Below are positions 25,854 to 34,371 of a stretch of 64,000 nucleotides of DNA, piece after piece. Origin of the DNA: Bacillota bacterium. Its GTDB lineage: Bacteria; Bacillota; Clostridia; Christensenellales; SZUA-584. The position numbers and the translations under genes are program-made. Under the pieces are notes generated by a model. The model searched no databases. It worked only from the letters and a program-made list of their open reading frames with translations, and was not told the origin of the DNA. The stretch is taken from NCBI GenBank assembly GCA_023415915.1, contig JAEZIZ010000083.1:157364-221363 (forward strand), given 5' to 3'. The stretch's first letter is position 1, and the number at the start of each line of letters is the position of its first letter.

Positions 25854-26218
25854 TTATCGTATCCCATCCTTACCATTTCGTATATTTCTTCAGTGGTGAT
25901 ATTAAGCTTGTTTGCCTCCGAAACAAGCGGTACGACGAATTTTTCGAAGAACTGCCGTTTGCGCTTTTTGATTATCTTTTCCTTTGCGCCTTTTGCAACG
26001 AACATGCCTACACCCCGTTTTTTATATAGAATTCCTTCGTCGACAAGTATGCCTACGCCTTTAAGCACGGTAGCCGGATTAATCTTATAACGCACCGATA
26101 TCTCTGTCGTAGAGGGCACCTGCGTTTCGCTCTCATAAGCTCCCGATATTATCGCGTTTTCAAGCTCCTCGGCTATCTGTATGAATATAGGCTTATCGCT
26201 TTCAAAATCTAGTATCAT
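25850..26218 (-). CDS. GntR-family regulator, YtrA subfamily
   Basis: A 122-residue repressor with an N-terminal winged helix (about 8-75, motif SEISV/STTEISVRYKINPATVLKG) and a short C-terminal dimerisation helix pair, the layout of the YtrA subfamily. These regulators repress the ABC exporter encoded in the same operon until a cell-envelope antibiotic is present. The promoter upstream (26253-26281) overlaps an imperfect inverted repeat (26229-26256), which is a likely operator. The ATG follows GGAG at a normal distance. Confidence 0.9.
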   Translation of the reverse strand: MILDFESDKPIFIQIAEELENAIISGAYESETQVPSTTEISVRYKINPATVLKGVGILVDEGILYKKRGVGMFVAKGAKEKIIKKRKRQFFEKFVVPLVSEANKLNITTEEIYEMVRMGYDK

Positions 26219-26228
26219 TATTTGCTCC

Positions 26229-26281
26229 GTTGGTTAACTACTTATGTGACTAACTATAGCTCTTATTATTCTCTTTGTCAA
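26229..26281 (-). promoter_or_regulatory. Promoter and likely operator of GntR-ABC operon
   Basis: Minus strand: -35 TTGACA (26276-26281), 17-bp spacer, -10 TATAGT (26253-26258). The -10 runs into TAGTTAGTCAC...GTAGTTAACCA (26231-26256), an imperfect inverted repeat resembling YtrA-type operators, so binding there would block RNA polymerase. Confidence 0.75.
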
Positions 26282-26330
26282 TATCTTTTTTGAATTTTGA
26301 TTATACTAATACATGCGGTCTAATTTTATA

Positions 26331-26358
26331 TTGCTTTTTAGGTTATTTGTGATATTAT
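26331..26358 (+). promoter_or_regulatory. Possible promoter of spermidine operon
   Basis: -35 TTGCTT (26331-26336), 16-bp spacer, -10 TATTAT (26353-26358), about 33 bases before the speD start. The match is moderate and the surrounding region is AT-rich, so chance resemblance is possible. Confidence 0.4.
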
Positions 26359-26390
26359 TTCATCAAAACTATTAAGGACGTGATACGAAA

Positions 26391-27194
26391 TTGGAGAAAA
26401 AAATAACGCTTTATGGATTTAATAATCTCACTAAATCCTTAAGCTTCAATATTTACGATGTATGTTATGCGGAGTCCCAGAAAGATAAGAACGATTATCT
26501 TATTTATATAGATGAGCAATATAACTCAGAACGATTGACGAATATACTCTGTACGGTCACTGATATAATAGGCGCCCATGTACTCAACATCTCAAAGCAG
26601 GATTATGAGCCGCAGGGAGCAAGCGCAACGATACTGATAAGCGAAGAAGCTATAGCCTCAAACGTGATAGATCCGAGCTGCAACAAAGGTAACATAGTGT
26701 TTGAAAAGGACAGCGTTGTCGCGCATCTTGACAAGAGCCACGTAACGGTGCATACCTACCCCGAGTTCCACCCCGAAAAGGATATCACTACTTTCAGGGT
26801 AGATATTGACGTATCCACCTGCGGCAAGATATCGCCTCTAAAGGCTCTCGATTTTCTTATTTCCAGCTTCGATTCGGATATTATTTCTATCGATTACCGC
26901 GTCCGCGGTTTTACGCGCGACGTTAATGGAAATAAATATTATATCGACCACGAAATAAATTCTATACAGAATTTTATCAACAATGATACGCTCAGCGAAT
27001 ATGACGCGATAGACGTAAACGTCTATCAATCGAATATCTTTCATACTAAAATGATCAGGAAGGAAATCGATCTTAACAATTATCTCTTTAATACCGACGT
27101 ATACGCACTAAAGCCCGAGAAAAGGCGGGAAATAAGAGATAAGCTATACAGAGAGATGATTGAGATATACTATGGAACTAACATCTATAAGTGA
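26391..27194 (+). CDS. speD: S-adenosylmethionine decarboxylase proenzyme, E. coli type
   Basis: Makes decarboxylated SAM, the aminopropyl donor for spermidine. The 267-residue protein is of the long, E. coli-like class (264 residues), not the about 125-residue form common in Bacillus and Thermotoga. It is made as a proenzyme that cleaves itself before Ser to form a pyruvoyl group; the processing motif AHLDKSHVTVHTYPE is near residues 110-124, and STCGKISPLKAL and DYRVRGFTRDVNG follow. The start is TTG at 26391; AAGGA lies upstream, at a rather long 12-base distance. The 3' end overlaps the next gene by 23 bp. Confidence 0.95.
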   Translation: MEKKITLYGFNNLTKSLSFNIYDVCYAESQKDKNDYLIYIDEQYNSERLTNILCTVTDIIGAHVLNISKQDYEPQGASATILISEEAIASNVIDPSCNKGNIVFEKDSVVAHLDKSHVTVHTYPEFHPEKDITTFRVDIDVSTCGKISPLKALDFLISSFDSDIISIDYRVRGFTRDVNGNKYYIDHEINSIQNFINNDTLSEYDAIDVNVYQSNIFHTKMIRKEIDLNNYLFNTDVYALKPEKRREIRDKLYREMIEIYYGTNIYK

Positions 27195-28659
27195 CAGGCA
27201 GAATGATTCGGGTTACAGAAACCGCCAGTCGGCAACGCCCATAGCAACCGCGCTTCTCCAGTTGAAAAATCGGCGCGTACTGCCGTTTGACGTTCCGGGG
27301 CACAAACAAGGCCGCGGAACTCCCGAATTGAAAGAGTTCCTGGGTGAAAAGTGCGTATCGATTGACGTCAATTCGATGAAATGCCTTGACAACCTTTGTC
27401 ATCCCGTATCCGTTATCAAAGAGGCCGAAGAGCTTGCCGCGGAAGCGTTCGGCTGCGATAACGTATTTTTTTTGGTCGGCGGTACTACGTCCTCCGTTCA
27501 GGCGATGATACTGGGCTGCTGCGCCGAAAACGATAAGATAATAATGCCGAGGAACGTGCACAGAAGCGCCATCAACGCCGTTATACTCTGCGGAGCCGTG
27601 CCTGTATACGTCAATCCCGGCATAAACTCGGAGCTTGGCATACCGCTTGGCATGACTCTCGAATCCGTGGAAAAGGCAATACTCGAAAACCCCGACGCGA
27701 AAGCCGTGTTCGTCAACAACCCCACGTATTACGGCATATGCTCCGACCTTGCGGGCATAATAAAGCTCGCGCACAGCCACGGCATGCTCGTGCTGGTTGA
27801 CGAAGCCCACGGCACTCATTTTTATTTCCACGACGATCTGCCGGGAGCCGCGATGCATTTAGGAGCGGATATGGCGGCGGTAAGTGTGCACAAGACGGGC
27901 GGCTCGCTCACGCAAAGCTCTCTTCTGCTGCTAAACAAAGCGCGCGTCAACCCCGACCACATACGCGTTGTAATAAACCTTACACAAACGACGAGCGGCT
28001 CGTACCTGCTGCTGTCTTCTCTTGACATCGCTAGAAAAAACCTCGCGCTTAATGGCGGGGCTATGTTCGACAGAGTGCTCGAGCTTGCGGAATACGCGCG
28101 TAAAGAGATAAACGATATAGGCGGCTACTACGCTTTTGCCGACGAGATAAAAGGGCCCGCCGTAGCGGACTTTGACCGCACCAAGCTAAGCATTAACACC
28201 ATAAAGCTCGGGCTTGCCGGATTTGAGGTGTACGAAATACTGCGCGACGAGTATTCTATACAGGTGGAATTCGGTGACGTCGCCAACTTCCTTGCGATAA
28301 TATCTGTGGGCGACACTACGCTTGCCATTGAGCGTCTTGTCGCTTCGCTTGCCGAGATAAAGCGCTTAAAATCCGGGCAGCATGCAGGAATGTTCGACCA
28401 CGAATACATCACCCCCATAGTAAAGGTGACTCCTGAAAAGGCGTTTTATGCGAAAAAAAGAAGCGTTCCTCTTGAAGCGAGCGAAGACGAGATAAGCGGC
28501 GATTTCGTGATGTGCTATCCCCCCGGCATACCTATAATAGCGCCGGGCGAAGTCATAACAAAAGAGATAATCAGTTATATACATTACGCTAAGGAAAAGG
28601 GCGCGCTGCTTACCGGCGCAGAAGATATGAGCCTTGAAAATATAAATATACTTGTGTAA
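27172..28659 (+). CDS. speA: Arginine decarboxylase (Orn/Lys/Arg decarboxylase class I fold)
   Basis: A PLP-dependent decarboxylase of 495 residues, related to B. subtilis SpeA and YaaO. The PLP lysine lies in SVHKTGGSLTQSS near residue 240; DEAHGTHF (the Asp that binds the pyridine nitrogen) is near 209-216, and the N-terminal FDVPGHKQGRGTPELK motif is typical. A C-terminal domain (about 380-495) completes the fold. Arginine specificity is inferred from the agmatinase gene speB in the same operon; lysine or ornithine cannot be excluded from sequence alone. I prefer ATG 27172; a TTG at 27160 is in frame. Both starts lie inside the end of speD. Confidence 0.9.
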   Translation: MELTSISDRQNDSGYRNRQSATPIATALLQLKNRRVLPFDVPGHKQGRGTPELKEFLGEKCVSIDVNSMKCLDNLCHPVSVIKEAEELAAEAFGCDNVFFLVGGTTSSVQAMILGCCAENDKIIMPRNVHRSAINAVILCGAVPVYVNPGINSELGIPLGMTLESVEKAILENPDAKAVFVNNPTYYGICSDLAGIIKLAHSHGMLVLVDEAHGTHFYFHDDLPGAAMHLGADMAAVSVHKTGGSLTQSSLLLLNKARVNPDHIRVVINLTQTTSGSYLLLSSLDIARKNLALNGGAMFDRVLELAEYARKEINDIGGYYAFADEIKGPAVADFDRTKLSINTIKLGLAGFEVYEILRDEYSIQVEFGDVANFLAIISVGDTTLAIERLVASLAEIKRLKSGQHAGMFDHEYITPIVKVTPEKAFYAKKRSVPLEASEDEISGDFVMCYPPGIPIIAPGEVITKEIISYIHYAKEKGALLTGAEDMSLENINILV

Positions 28660-28671
28660 CGGAGATAAAAA

Positions 28672-29529
28672 ATGGAACTTTGGTATACGGAAGAGCATAC
28701 TGAATCGGTGCGCTTCTCAATAAAGGTAAAAAAACAGCTTTACAGCGGCGAAAGCGATTTCCAGCGTATCGACGTGTTTGATTCGGAAGAATTTGGGCGT
28801 TTTATGACGCTGGACGGTCTTATGATGGTCACGGAAAAAGACGAGTTCATATATCATGACATGATAGTGCATGTGCCCATGGCAGCCAAGCCGGACGTTA
28901 AAAACGTGCTCGTAATAGGGGCGGGCGACGGAGGCACCGTAAGGGAGCTTACAAAGTACAAAACAATAGAGCATATTGACATGGTGGAGATAGACAAAAA
29001 GGTTGTGGAAGTCTGCCTTGAATATCTCCCCTCTCTAACATGCAGTCTTAAAGACGAGCGCGTGCATATACACTATGAGGACGGCCTTAAGTTCGTTCGC
29101 TCCAAGCACAACTTATACGATCTCATTATAGTCGATTCCACCGACCCGTTCGGCCCCGGCGAGGGCCTTTTTACCAAGGAGTTTTACGGAAACTGCTACC
29201 ACGCGCTGACCGATGACGGAATACTTGTCAACCAGCACGAAAGCCCGTACTATTCCGCCTACGCCAACAACATGAGAAGAGCGCACGCGAGGATCAACGA
29301 GTTCTTCCCCATCTGCCGCGTGTATCAGGCGCATATACCCACCTACCCTTCCGGCCACTGGCTGTTCGGCTTCGCCTCAAAAACCGTAGACCCTATAGAA
29401 AATCTTGACGAACAACGCTGGAACGCGCTCGGTATTAAAACAAGGTATTACAACACCGACCTTCATAAAGGAGCGTTCGCTCTTCCCAATTACGTGATAG
29501 AGATGCTGGAGAATCTGGAATATGAATAA
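28672..29529 (+). CDS. speE: Spermidine synthase
   Basis: Transfers an aminopropyl group from decarboxylated SAM to putrescine. The 285 residues begin with the small N-terminal beta domain ELWYTEEHTESVRFSIKV and carry the nucleotide-binding GAGDGGTVRELTKY motif near residues 82-95 and the catalytic-site DSTDPFGPGEGLF near 155-167. It begins 12 bases after the decarboxylase and overlaps speB by 8 bp. Length is normal for bacterial SpeE. Confidence 0.96.
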   Translation: MELWYTEEHTESVRFSIKVKKQLYSGESDFQRIDVFDSEEFGRFMTLDGLMMVTEKDEFIYHDMIVHVPMAAKPDVKNVLVIGAGDGGTVRELTKYKTIEHIDMVEIDKKVVEVCLEYLPSLTCSLKDERVHIHYEDGLKFVRSKHNLYDLIIVDSTDPFGPGEGLFTKEFYGNCYHALTDDGILVNQHESPYYSAYANNMRRAHARINEFFPICRVYQAHIPTYPSGHWLFGFASKTVDPIENLDEQRWNALGIKTRYYNTDLHKGAFALPNYVIEMLENLEYE

Positions 29530-30370
29530 TACGGCGCTTACGTTTATATCCTGCGACAACAAATACAAGGAATCCACAATAGTCATATTCGGAGCTCCTT
29601 TTGACGGCACTACGTCGTTCCATCCCGGCACGCGCTTTGCGCCGCAGGCAATGCGCAGCGCGAGCGAAGGCGGTATCGAAACGTACAGCATCCACCAGAA
29701 CAGAGACCTTTTGGATATTAAGGCGTGCGATATAGGCAACCTTACGATGCCGATAGGCAACTCTCAGCAGGCTATGAAGCTGATAGAAAAAACGGCCTCA
29801 AAGATAGCGCAGGACGGAAAAATACCCGTAATGCTGGGCGGCGAGCATCTTGTGACGCTGGGCGCCGTCCGCCCACTTGCCGCAATGCATCCTGATTTGC
29901 ATATAATACACTTCGACGCGCATTCCGACCTGCGCGACAAGTATTTCGGCCAGAAGCTTTCGCACGCAACCGTAATGCGCCGCATATGGGATACCGTGGG
30001 CGACGGGCGTATATTCCAGTACGGCATACGCTCGGGAGAGCGCGAAGAAATAGAGTGGGGCAAATCCCACGTATATACAAACTTTTTCAACTGCAACAAT
30101 CTGGATTATGCCGTTAAATCAATAAAGGACAGTCCTTGTTATGTATCCATAGACCTTGACGTGCTCGATTCGTCGGTACTGCCCGGCACCGGCACGCCGG
30201 AAGCGGGCGGAATAAGCTTTAACGAGCTTATAGAGAGCATATTCGCGCTGTCGGGGCTGAATATAGTGGGCGCCGATATTACCGAGCTCTCACCCCACTA
30301 TGACGCCAGCGGCGGCTCTACGCTCGTGGCCTGCAAAGTACTGCGCGAGCTGCTGCTCATGCTTGGATAA
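29522..30370 (+). CDS. speB: Agmatinase
   Basis: A binuclear manganese ureohydrolase that splits agmatine into putrescine and urea. The 282 residues contain the metal motifs GGEHLVTLG near residue 108, HFDAHSDLRD near 131-140 and SIDLDVLDSS near 208-217. The early IVIFGAPFDGTTSFHPGTRFAP segment is typical of agmatinases rather than arginases. With speD, arginine decarboxylase and speE it completes the arginine-agmatine-putrescine-spermidine route in one operon, which ends at a strong terminator. Confidence 0.95.
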   Translation: MNNTALTFISCDNKYKESTIVIFGAPFDGTTSFHPGTRFAPQAMRSASEGGIETYSIHQNRDLLDIKACDIGNLTMPIGNSQQAMKLIEKTASKIAQDGKIPVMLGGEHLVTLGAVRPLAAMHPDLHIIHFDAHSDLRDKYFGQKLSHATVMRRIWDTVGDGRIFQYGIRSGEREEIEWGKSHVYTNFFNCNNLDYAVKSIKDSPCYVSIDLDVLDSSVLPGTGTPEAGGISFNELIESIFALSGLNIVGADITELSPHYDASGGSTLVACKVLRELLLMLG

Positions 30371-30391
30371 TTAATTATTTTTAAGCATAAC

Positions 30392-30420
30392 AATACCGCA
30401 CCCAATGGATGCGGTATTTT
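30392..30420 (+). terminator. Terminator of spermidine operon
   Basis: Perfect 9-bp arms AATACCGCA (30392-30400) and TGCGGTATT (30410-30418) with T-rich 3' tail, 22 bases after the speB stop. The opposite-strand tail is poorer, so use by the converging DUF4956 gene is uncertain. Confidence 0.88.
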
Positions 30421-30443
30421 AATGCTGTTTTATTTATTAGCGG

Positions 30444-31142
30444 CTACGCAACTATATCGCCCTTATAGCTTATCAGCGAGGCGTCGTGTACGCCGGGTAT
30501 TGCCGCGAAAGCGTCTATCATGCCTACTTCGCTTTCCTTTATGTTCATCTCAATAGTGAGCTCCATAGTACCCTGCGATACGACTTTCGACTTAAGCCTG
30601 CCCTGCGGCAGCCTGCGAAGCACGTTCTGCACTTCCTTTTTCACGCTCTCGTCAAAACGCAGCACGAGCATGTAAGGAAAGTTCTTTTTCAATTTGAACA
30701 GGTTCCAGACGAGCATCAGCACGCCTATTACTCCCGAAGCGATGAGTGCGACAATATAAAGCCTTGTGCCGAGCGTTATGCCGGCGGCTATCGCCCAGAA
30801 CATGTATATCGTGTCGAGCATTTCCTTAACGGCTGTTCTGAACCTTACGATAGACAGCGCGCCCACCATACCAAGCGCGGCAATAAGGTTGGTAGTTATA
30901 GGCATTATCACCATAGTCGTAACCATAGTGAGCATCACGAGCGAGGTTCCATAGCTTCTGGAGTATATAACGCCCCCAAACGTAAGCCGGTAGATAATAT
31001 AAATAAATATTCCTATTAAGAACGCCAGCCCCAAAGCAATAATCACATCCATAAACGACAGTTCGGTTGTGAATGCGAAATCATCAAGTATACTCCTCTT
31101 GATAATCTCCGTAGCCAATTTAACATCGTATCCGCCGCCCAT
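30444..31142 (-). CDS. DUF4956-family membrane protein
   Basis: A 232-residue membrane protein of the DUF4956 family. Hydrophobic helices sit at about 30-52, 64-82, 85-103 and 115-142 (TMVIMPITTNLIAALGMVGAL and neighbours), with a cytoplasmic ferredoxin-like C-terminal half of about 75 residues (ending GVHDASLISYKGD). The RFRTAVKEMLDTIY segment after the third helix is strongly conserved in the family. DUF4956 genes are regularly beside VTC-type polyphosphate polymerases and CotH kinases; here the VTC gene lies 13 bases upstream. A role as a membrane channel or anchor for the polymer is only an inference. Confidence 0.85.
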   Translation of the reverse strand: MGGGYDVKLATEIIKRSILDDFAFTTELSFMDVIIALGLAFLIGIFIYIIYRLTFGGVIYSRSYGTSLVMLTMVTTMVIMPITTNLIAALGMVGALSIVRFRTAVKEMLDTIYMFWAIAAGITLGTRLYIVALIASGVIGVLMLVWNLFKLKKNFPYMLVLRFDESVKKEVQNVLRRLPQGRLKSKVVSQGTMELTIEMNIKESEVGMIDAFAAIPGVHDASLISYKGDIVA

Positions 31143-31155
31143 TTAAATAAACCTC

Positions 31156-32358
31156 CTAGTCAAACTTTCTGCAGATGACGTACTTTGAGATAGCGCATCT
31201 GTCAGCAGCATTAATGTTATTTAGAACACGTTTAATGAATTCCGGCAAATATCTGTTGAACTTTATCTCAAGCACCATGAGCCCGGTATCGTACATGGGC
31301 ATCACCGGCGCGTTCGCATCAAAAATATCTTTAAGCATGAGTCCGGCCTTTAGGTCCTTATCAAACGTGATTCTGCAGTTTTCAAACGGAGATACATACG
31401 CTTCCCGTATATAGTCCACTATTACCCGCGGCCTTAACAGGAATGTCTTCATCTCCAAATACAGCTCTTTGGCAAGTTTCTCGTTCCTGTCCTTCAGAAA
31501 ATCGAACTCCCCCGCCATTATGCTGTCATACTCGCCGCGCGTAAGGCTTATGCTTTGTTTGCCAATATACTGACCGATTTTATACTTCTTCTCGAATTTT
31601 ATCGGGTTGTCCTGATAATTGTATATCCTTATTCTGTATTTATATCTTTCGCTGTTGCCCGCCAGCTTTTCCCTCAGCGCCGTTTCGTGTATATCGTCGA
31701 AATAAAGGCTGCGGACATGATAAGAGCTGTTCTCGTCCGCGTAAGGGTCGGGCGACATAAGCGCTTTGAGCGCGCCTCTTAATATGGTATAGTCCCTATA
31801 GTTAATATAATATTTTAGCTCATGCCTTAATGGCATATCATAAGATACCGCGCTTTCTTCCGTCGCGGATATGTCCTTGTACTCATAAGCAACAGCAGCG
31901 CTTTTTGTCTCGCGGAGCGGCTCGGACGCATAAGACCTTTTTGGCCTTACATTCTCGGAAAATACGTCGAGCCCTTCATCACCAGAATGCTTTACGGTCT
32001 GTTTTGCATGTTCCGAGAGCATTTCAGGCTGTTTGACCGCTGCTTTTACCTTGACTTTGCGAGTTTCGCCGGCGGGTTTGCGCGGTTTACTTTTCTCTTC
32101 AGCCTTGGGCTTTTGAATATTCAGCTCGTCGGGAAATTCGCGCTGCGGCTTTTGATCGCGGTCAGTGAAAGAATACAAACCCGGTTCACGCTTCTGCGTC
32201 GGGCTTACCCTGCTCTTTCTTACCGAAGCGGATTCTATAGGTATGTTTAATGTGCTCTTCGAATTGAAGTCCCGCTGCGAGAGCGGCTGAAGGCTGCGCT
32301 GTTTTACAAGCGGCGTCTCTTTTTTAAGTTTTCTGAAAATATCTTCGTCTCTCGCCAT
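31156..32358 (-). CDS. VTC-domain polyphosphate polymerase-like protein with long basic N-terminal tail
   Basis: The C-terminal 230 residues (about 175-400) form a VTC domain, the triphosphate-tunnel fold that in yeast Vtc4 makes polyphosphate from ATP. Visible are RHELKYYINYRDY at the domain start, SLYFDD, a basic strand KYRIRIYN, FEKKYKIG, LRPRVIVDYIREAY, RITFDKDL and a late glutamate strand MVLEIKFN, which supply the alternating Arg/Lys and Glu residues of the tunnel. The first about 170 residues are low-complexity, rich in Lys, Arg, Pro and Ser, and probably disordered; bacterial homologues I know of mostly lack such a tail. It lies between the lamin-tail gene and DUF4956, on one strand. 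Confidence 0.88.
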   Translation of the reverse strand: MARDEDIFRKLKKETPLVKQRSLQPLSQRDFNSKSTLNIPIESASVRKSRVSPTQKREPGLYSFTDRDQKPQREFPDELNIQKPKAEEKSKPRKPAGETRKVKVKAAVKQPEMLSEHAKQTVKHSGDEGLDVFSENVRPKRSYASEPLRETKSAAVAYEYKDISATEESAVSYDMPLRHELKYYINYRDYTILRGALKALMSPDPYADENSSYHVRSLYFDDIHETALREKLAGNSERYKYRIRIYNYQDNPIKFEKKYKIGQYIGKQSISLTRGEYDSIMAGEFDFLKDRNEKLAKELYLEMKTFLLRPRVIVDYIREAYVSPFENCRITFDKDLKAGLMLKDIFDANAPVMPMYDTGLMVLEIKFNRYLPEFIKRVLNNINAADRCAISKYVICRKFD

Positions 32359-32421
32359 ATAAAAACTTTCTCCAAGATTATTGCACGATCATTAAATCAA
32401 TTACGCTCTTCGCTTTTCCGC

Positions 32422-33474
32422 TTAAACCCCGCCGTTCCGAGCGCCGGGAGAAGGCGCCGTCGTAAGCTCCCACTCGGCGGTATACGCTCCGTCGCCGTCT
32501 ATTTTGCGCACATACGCGGTTCTCGGCGGTATTTCTTTTATGCTCACCCGGTCAAGTATATATCCCGCCGCGTCGCAAAGGGTAATAGTCTCATTGTAAG
32601 TCGACACGCGGAAGTTAGTGTGTATCGCCTTTGACGCAACGTCGGTTAAGCTTTCATCCTCTCCCGACGCGAACACGACGAGGTATTCCCCCGGCCCTAT
32701 CGTAACCTCGGGAAACTTCCACTTCATAACCTTAACAGCATCGTCCGAAAGGCCGTAACCGCTTAAGTTTATAGCCTCGGCTGAGCCGTTGTACAGTTCT
32801 ATATAATCGCTCGCGCTGCCGCTGTTATCCACAAACGTCGTAGTGTTTAATGGGTTTATCTCCGTGATAATAAGCTGCGAGCCTTCCTTTATCCTGCTGT
32901 TAACAAACGAAGCATAGCCTTCCTCGGTGTTGGGAAAGCCGGGCGTAGGCTTGTCATATGCGGCAAACTGTGACGAGTCGGAGGACCTGCCCAAAGAAAT
33001 GTTCTCGGTTTGGGCGTCGTATTCAACCTTGTCCGCAATCTTATCGTCGGGGCCAAACAGGTATACCCCGCCTCCCGATGAACTCAGCTTGAAATTCGTA
33101 TGCTGATAAACGGCGTTTTTATCGGATACGTTCTTATCGGACGCGAACACTACGATATACTCGCCGGGTTTAAGCGTTATGCCCGGGAACTGCCACTTCG
33201 CGGATTTGCTTTCGTCCGACAGTCCGTATCCTGATAAGTCCACGTTCTCGCCGGAAGCATTATATATTTCTATCCAATCGCTGTATTCTCCCGTCTCATC
33301 GGGCAATACGGCGCTGTTTGACGTCAAGAACTCGTTTATTACGACAGCATAACCGTAAGCATCGGGAGCGACGCCGGTTCCTGTTCCAGTCCCCTGGCTG
33401 TTTACGTATAAAAAAATGCCCGCTACAACCGCAGCAATGATTACGATTGACAGCACACCTTTTAAAATCCTCAA
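32422..33474 (-). CDS. Membrane-anchored protein with two lamin-tail domains
   Basis: A 350-residue extracytoplasmic protein: one N-terminal transmembrane anchor (VLSIVIIAAVVAGIFLYV), a short GT-rich spacer, and two lamin-tail (LTD) immunoglobulin-like domains. Each repeats the pattern VINEFLTSNS...WIEIYNAS...LSGYGLSDE...LKPGEYIVVFAS and TEINPLN...YIELYNGS...LSGYGLSDD...GPGEYLVVFAS. LTD domains mediate binding at cell surfaces and often accompany CotH kinases, but no CotH domain is present. I choose TTG 33474, nine bases after AAGGAG: two upstream ATGs in the same frame fall in or before the promoter -10 at 33507-33512, so they cannot be starts if that promoter is used. Confidence 0.82.
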   Translation of the reverse strand: MRILKGVLSIVIIAAVVAGIFLYVNSQGTGTGTGVAPDAYGYAVVINEFLTSNSAVLPDETGEYSDWIEIYNASGENVDLSGYGLSDESKSAKWQFPGITLKPGEYIVVFASDKNVSDKNAVYQHTNFKLSSSGGGVYLFGPDDKIADKVEYDAQTENISLGRSSDSSQFAAYDKPTPGFPNTEEGYASFVNSRIKEGSQLIITEINPLNTTTFVDNSGSASDYIELYNGSAEAINLSGYGLSDDAVKVMKWKFPEVTIGPGEYLVVFASGEDESLTDVASKAIHTNFRVSTYNETITLCDAAGYILDRVSIKEIPPRTAYVRKIDGDGAYTAEWELTTAPSPGARNGGV

Positions 33475-33506
33475 GTACAAACGCTCCTTTTTTCTATGCG
33501 AATCTG

Positions 33507-33535
33507 ATTTTATCATGCTTTTATAGCAAATACAA
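33507..33535 (-). promoter_or_regulatory. Promoter of lamin-tail/VTC/DUF4956 operon
   Basis: Minus strand: -35 TTGTAT (33530-33535), 17-bp spacer, -10 TAAAAT (33507-33512). The predicted start is 25-30 bases before the TTG start codon at 33474 and decides between alternative starts of that gene. Confidence 0.65.
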
Positions 33536-33684
33536 CTTTTTATATTTATCTGCATTCAATGTATCTTTCAGGATATTATCGCCTTTATATTACATTTGTA
33601 AACGCTGCGCCTTTCTATAAAAATACTGCAGCCGGGCTTAAAAACGCATCTTTACTTAAAAACCTCGCGGCTTTTTTATCCCGT

Positions 33685-33722
33685 AAAAAAAGAGCTGGAA
33701 TATCACCACCAGCTCTTTTTAT
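33685..33722 (-). terminator. Bidirectional terminator after zinc-ribbon protein gene
   Basis: Perfect 12-bp arms AAAAAGAGCTGG (33687-33698) and CCAGCTCTTTTT (33709-33720) with A/T tails on both sides. It follows the minus-strand gene ending at 33772 by about 50 bases and separates it from the next operon. Confidence 0.85.
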
Positions 33723-33771
33723 TAAATACTCTATTAATTTTAATTCATAAAGTATAAGTATGTCAACTGTT

Positions 33772-34317
33772 TTACTTCAGGCCGAACTCTGATAGATCAA
33801 AATCAAAATAATCCGAAAAATCCATCTGCTGGACATACTGGCGGGTATACTCGGTACCGTCAACATTAAGTACGCCGTCATCCAAATATATATCGGAAGT
33901 CGCGCCCATTATACTGATAGTCCCCGAATCGGATTTTTCATCAAACGTATACTCCGCTGAAAGCGTTTGCCCCATCACCTTCATTTCCACCGTTCCGTTC
34001 GGTTTAAAATCCAGCTCACCAGCGAACCCTGCTTTATCATACCATTTACCCGCTATTCCGCTCGCGGCATTTCCGCCCGTCAGCAGTATGATTAGCACAA
34101 CTATCCCCGCAACAAGCACCACTCCGCCGATTATCAGCCCTATAATCAGCCCGTTTTTCTTCTTTTGAGCCGCGTAACCTGCGTTAGCGCCGGGTTGGCC
34201 ATACATGGCAGGCTGGGGCTGGGCGTTCTGCGGCTGCGCCGTATTAAGGCTGTTGCCGCAACTGACGCAAAACGCCGCTCCCTCGGAATTCTGCGCACCA
34301 CACTTTGTACAAAACAT
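33772..34317 (-). CDS. Zinc-ribbon membrane protein with C-terminal beta domain (paralogue 1)
   Basis: A 181-residue protein: N-terminal zinc ribbon with two C-x2-C knuckles (CTKC and CVSC, residues 3-20), a Gln/Pro/Ala-rich linker, a transmembrane helix at about 57-80, and an about 95-residue C-terminal domain with the pattern GKWYDKAGFAGELDFKPNGTVE, outside the membrane. Function is unknown; zinc-ribbon-plus-TM proteins of this sort are common in Clostridia. The C-terminal domain matches that of the next gene (GSWRDQAGIAGTIEFKPGG), so they are paralogues in tandem. Confidence 0.78.
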   Translation of the reverse strand: MFCTKCGAQNSEGAAFCVSCGNSLNTAQPQNAQPQPAMYGQPGANAGYAAQKKKNGLIIGLIIGGVVLVAGIVVLIILLTGGNAASGIAGKWYDKAGFAGELDFKPNGTVEMKVMGQTLSAEYTFDEKSDSGTISIMGATSDIYLDDGVLNVDGTEYTRQYVQQMDFSDYFDFDLSEFGLK

Positions 34318-34371
34318 AACAAGCCACTCCTTTAATATTTAATTGCGGGGGAACTCCCGCGCTATGTGACA

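Noticed and set aside
27178..27858. Minus-strand frame of 226 codons over the arginine decarboxylase gene
   Set aside because: Exact opposite of a conserved PLP enzyme; low-quality composition and no start signal.
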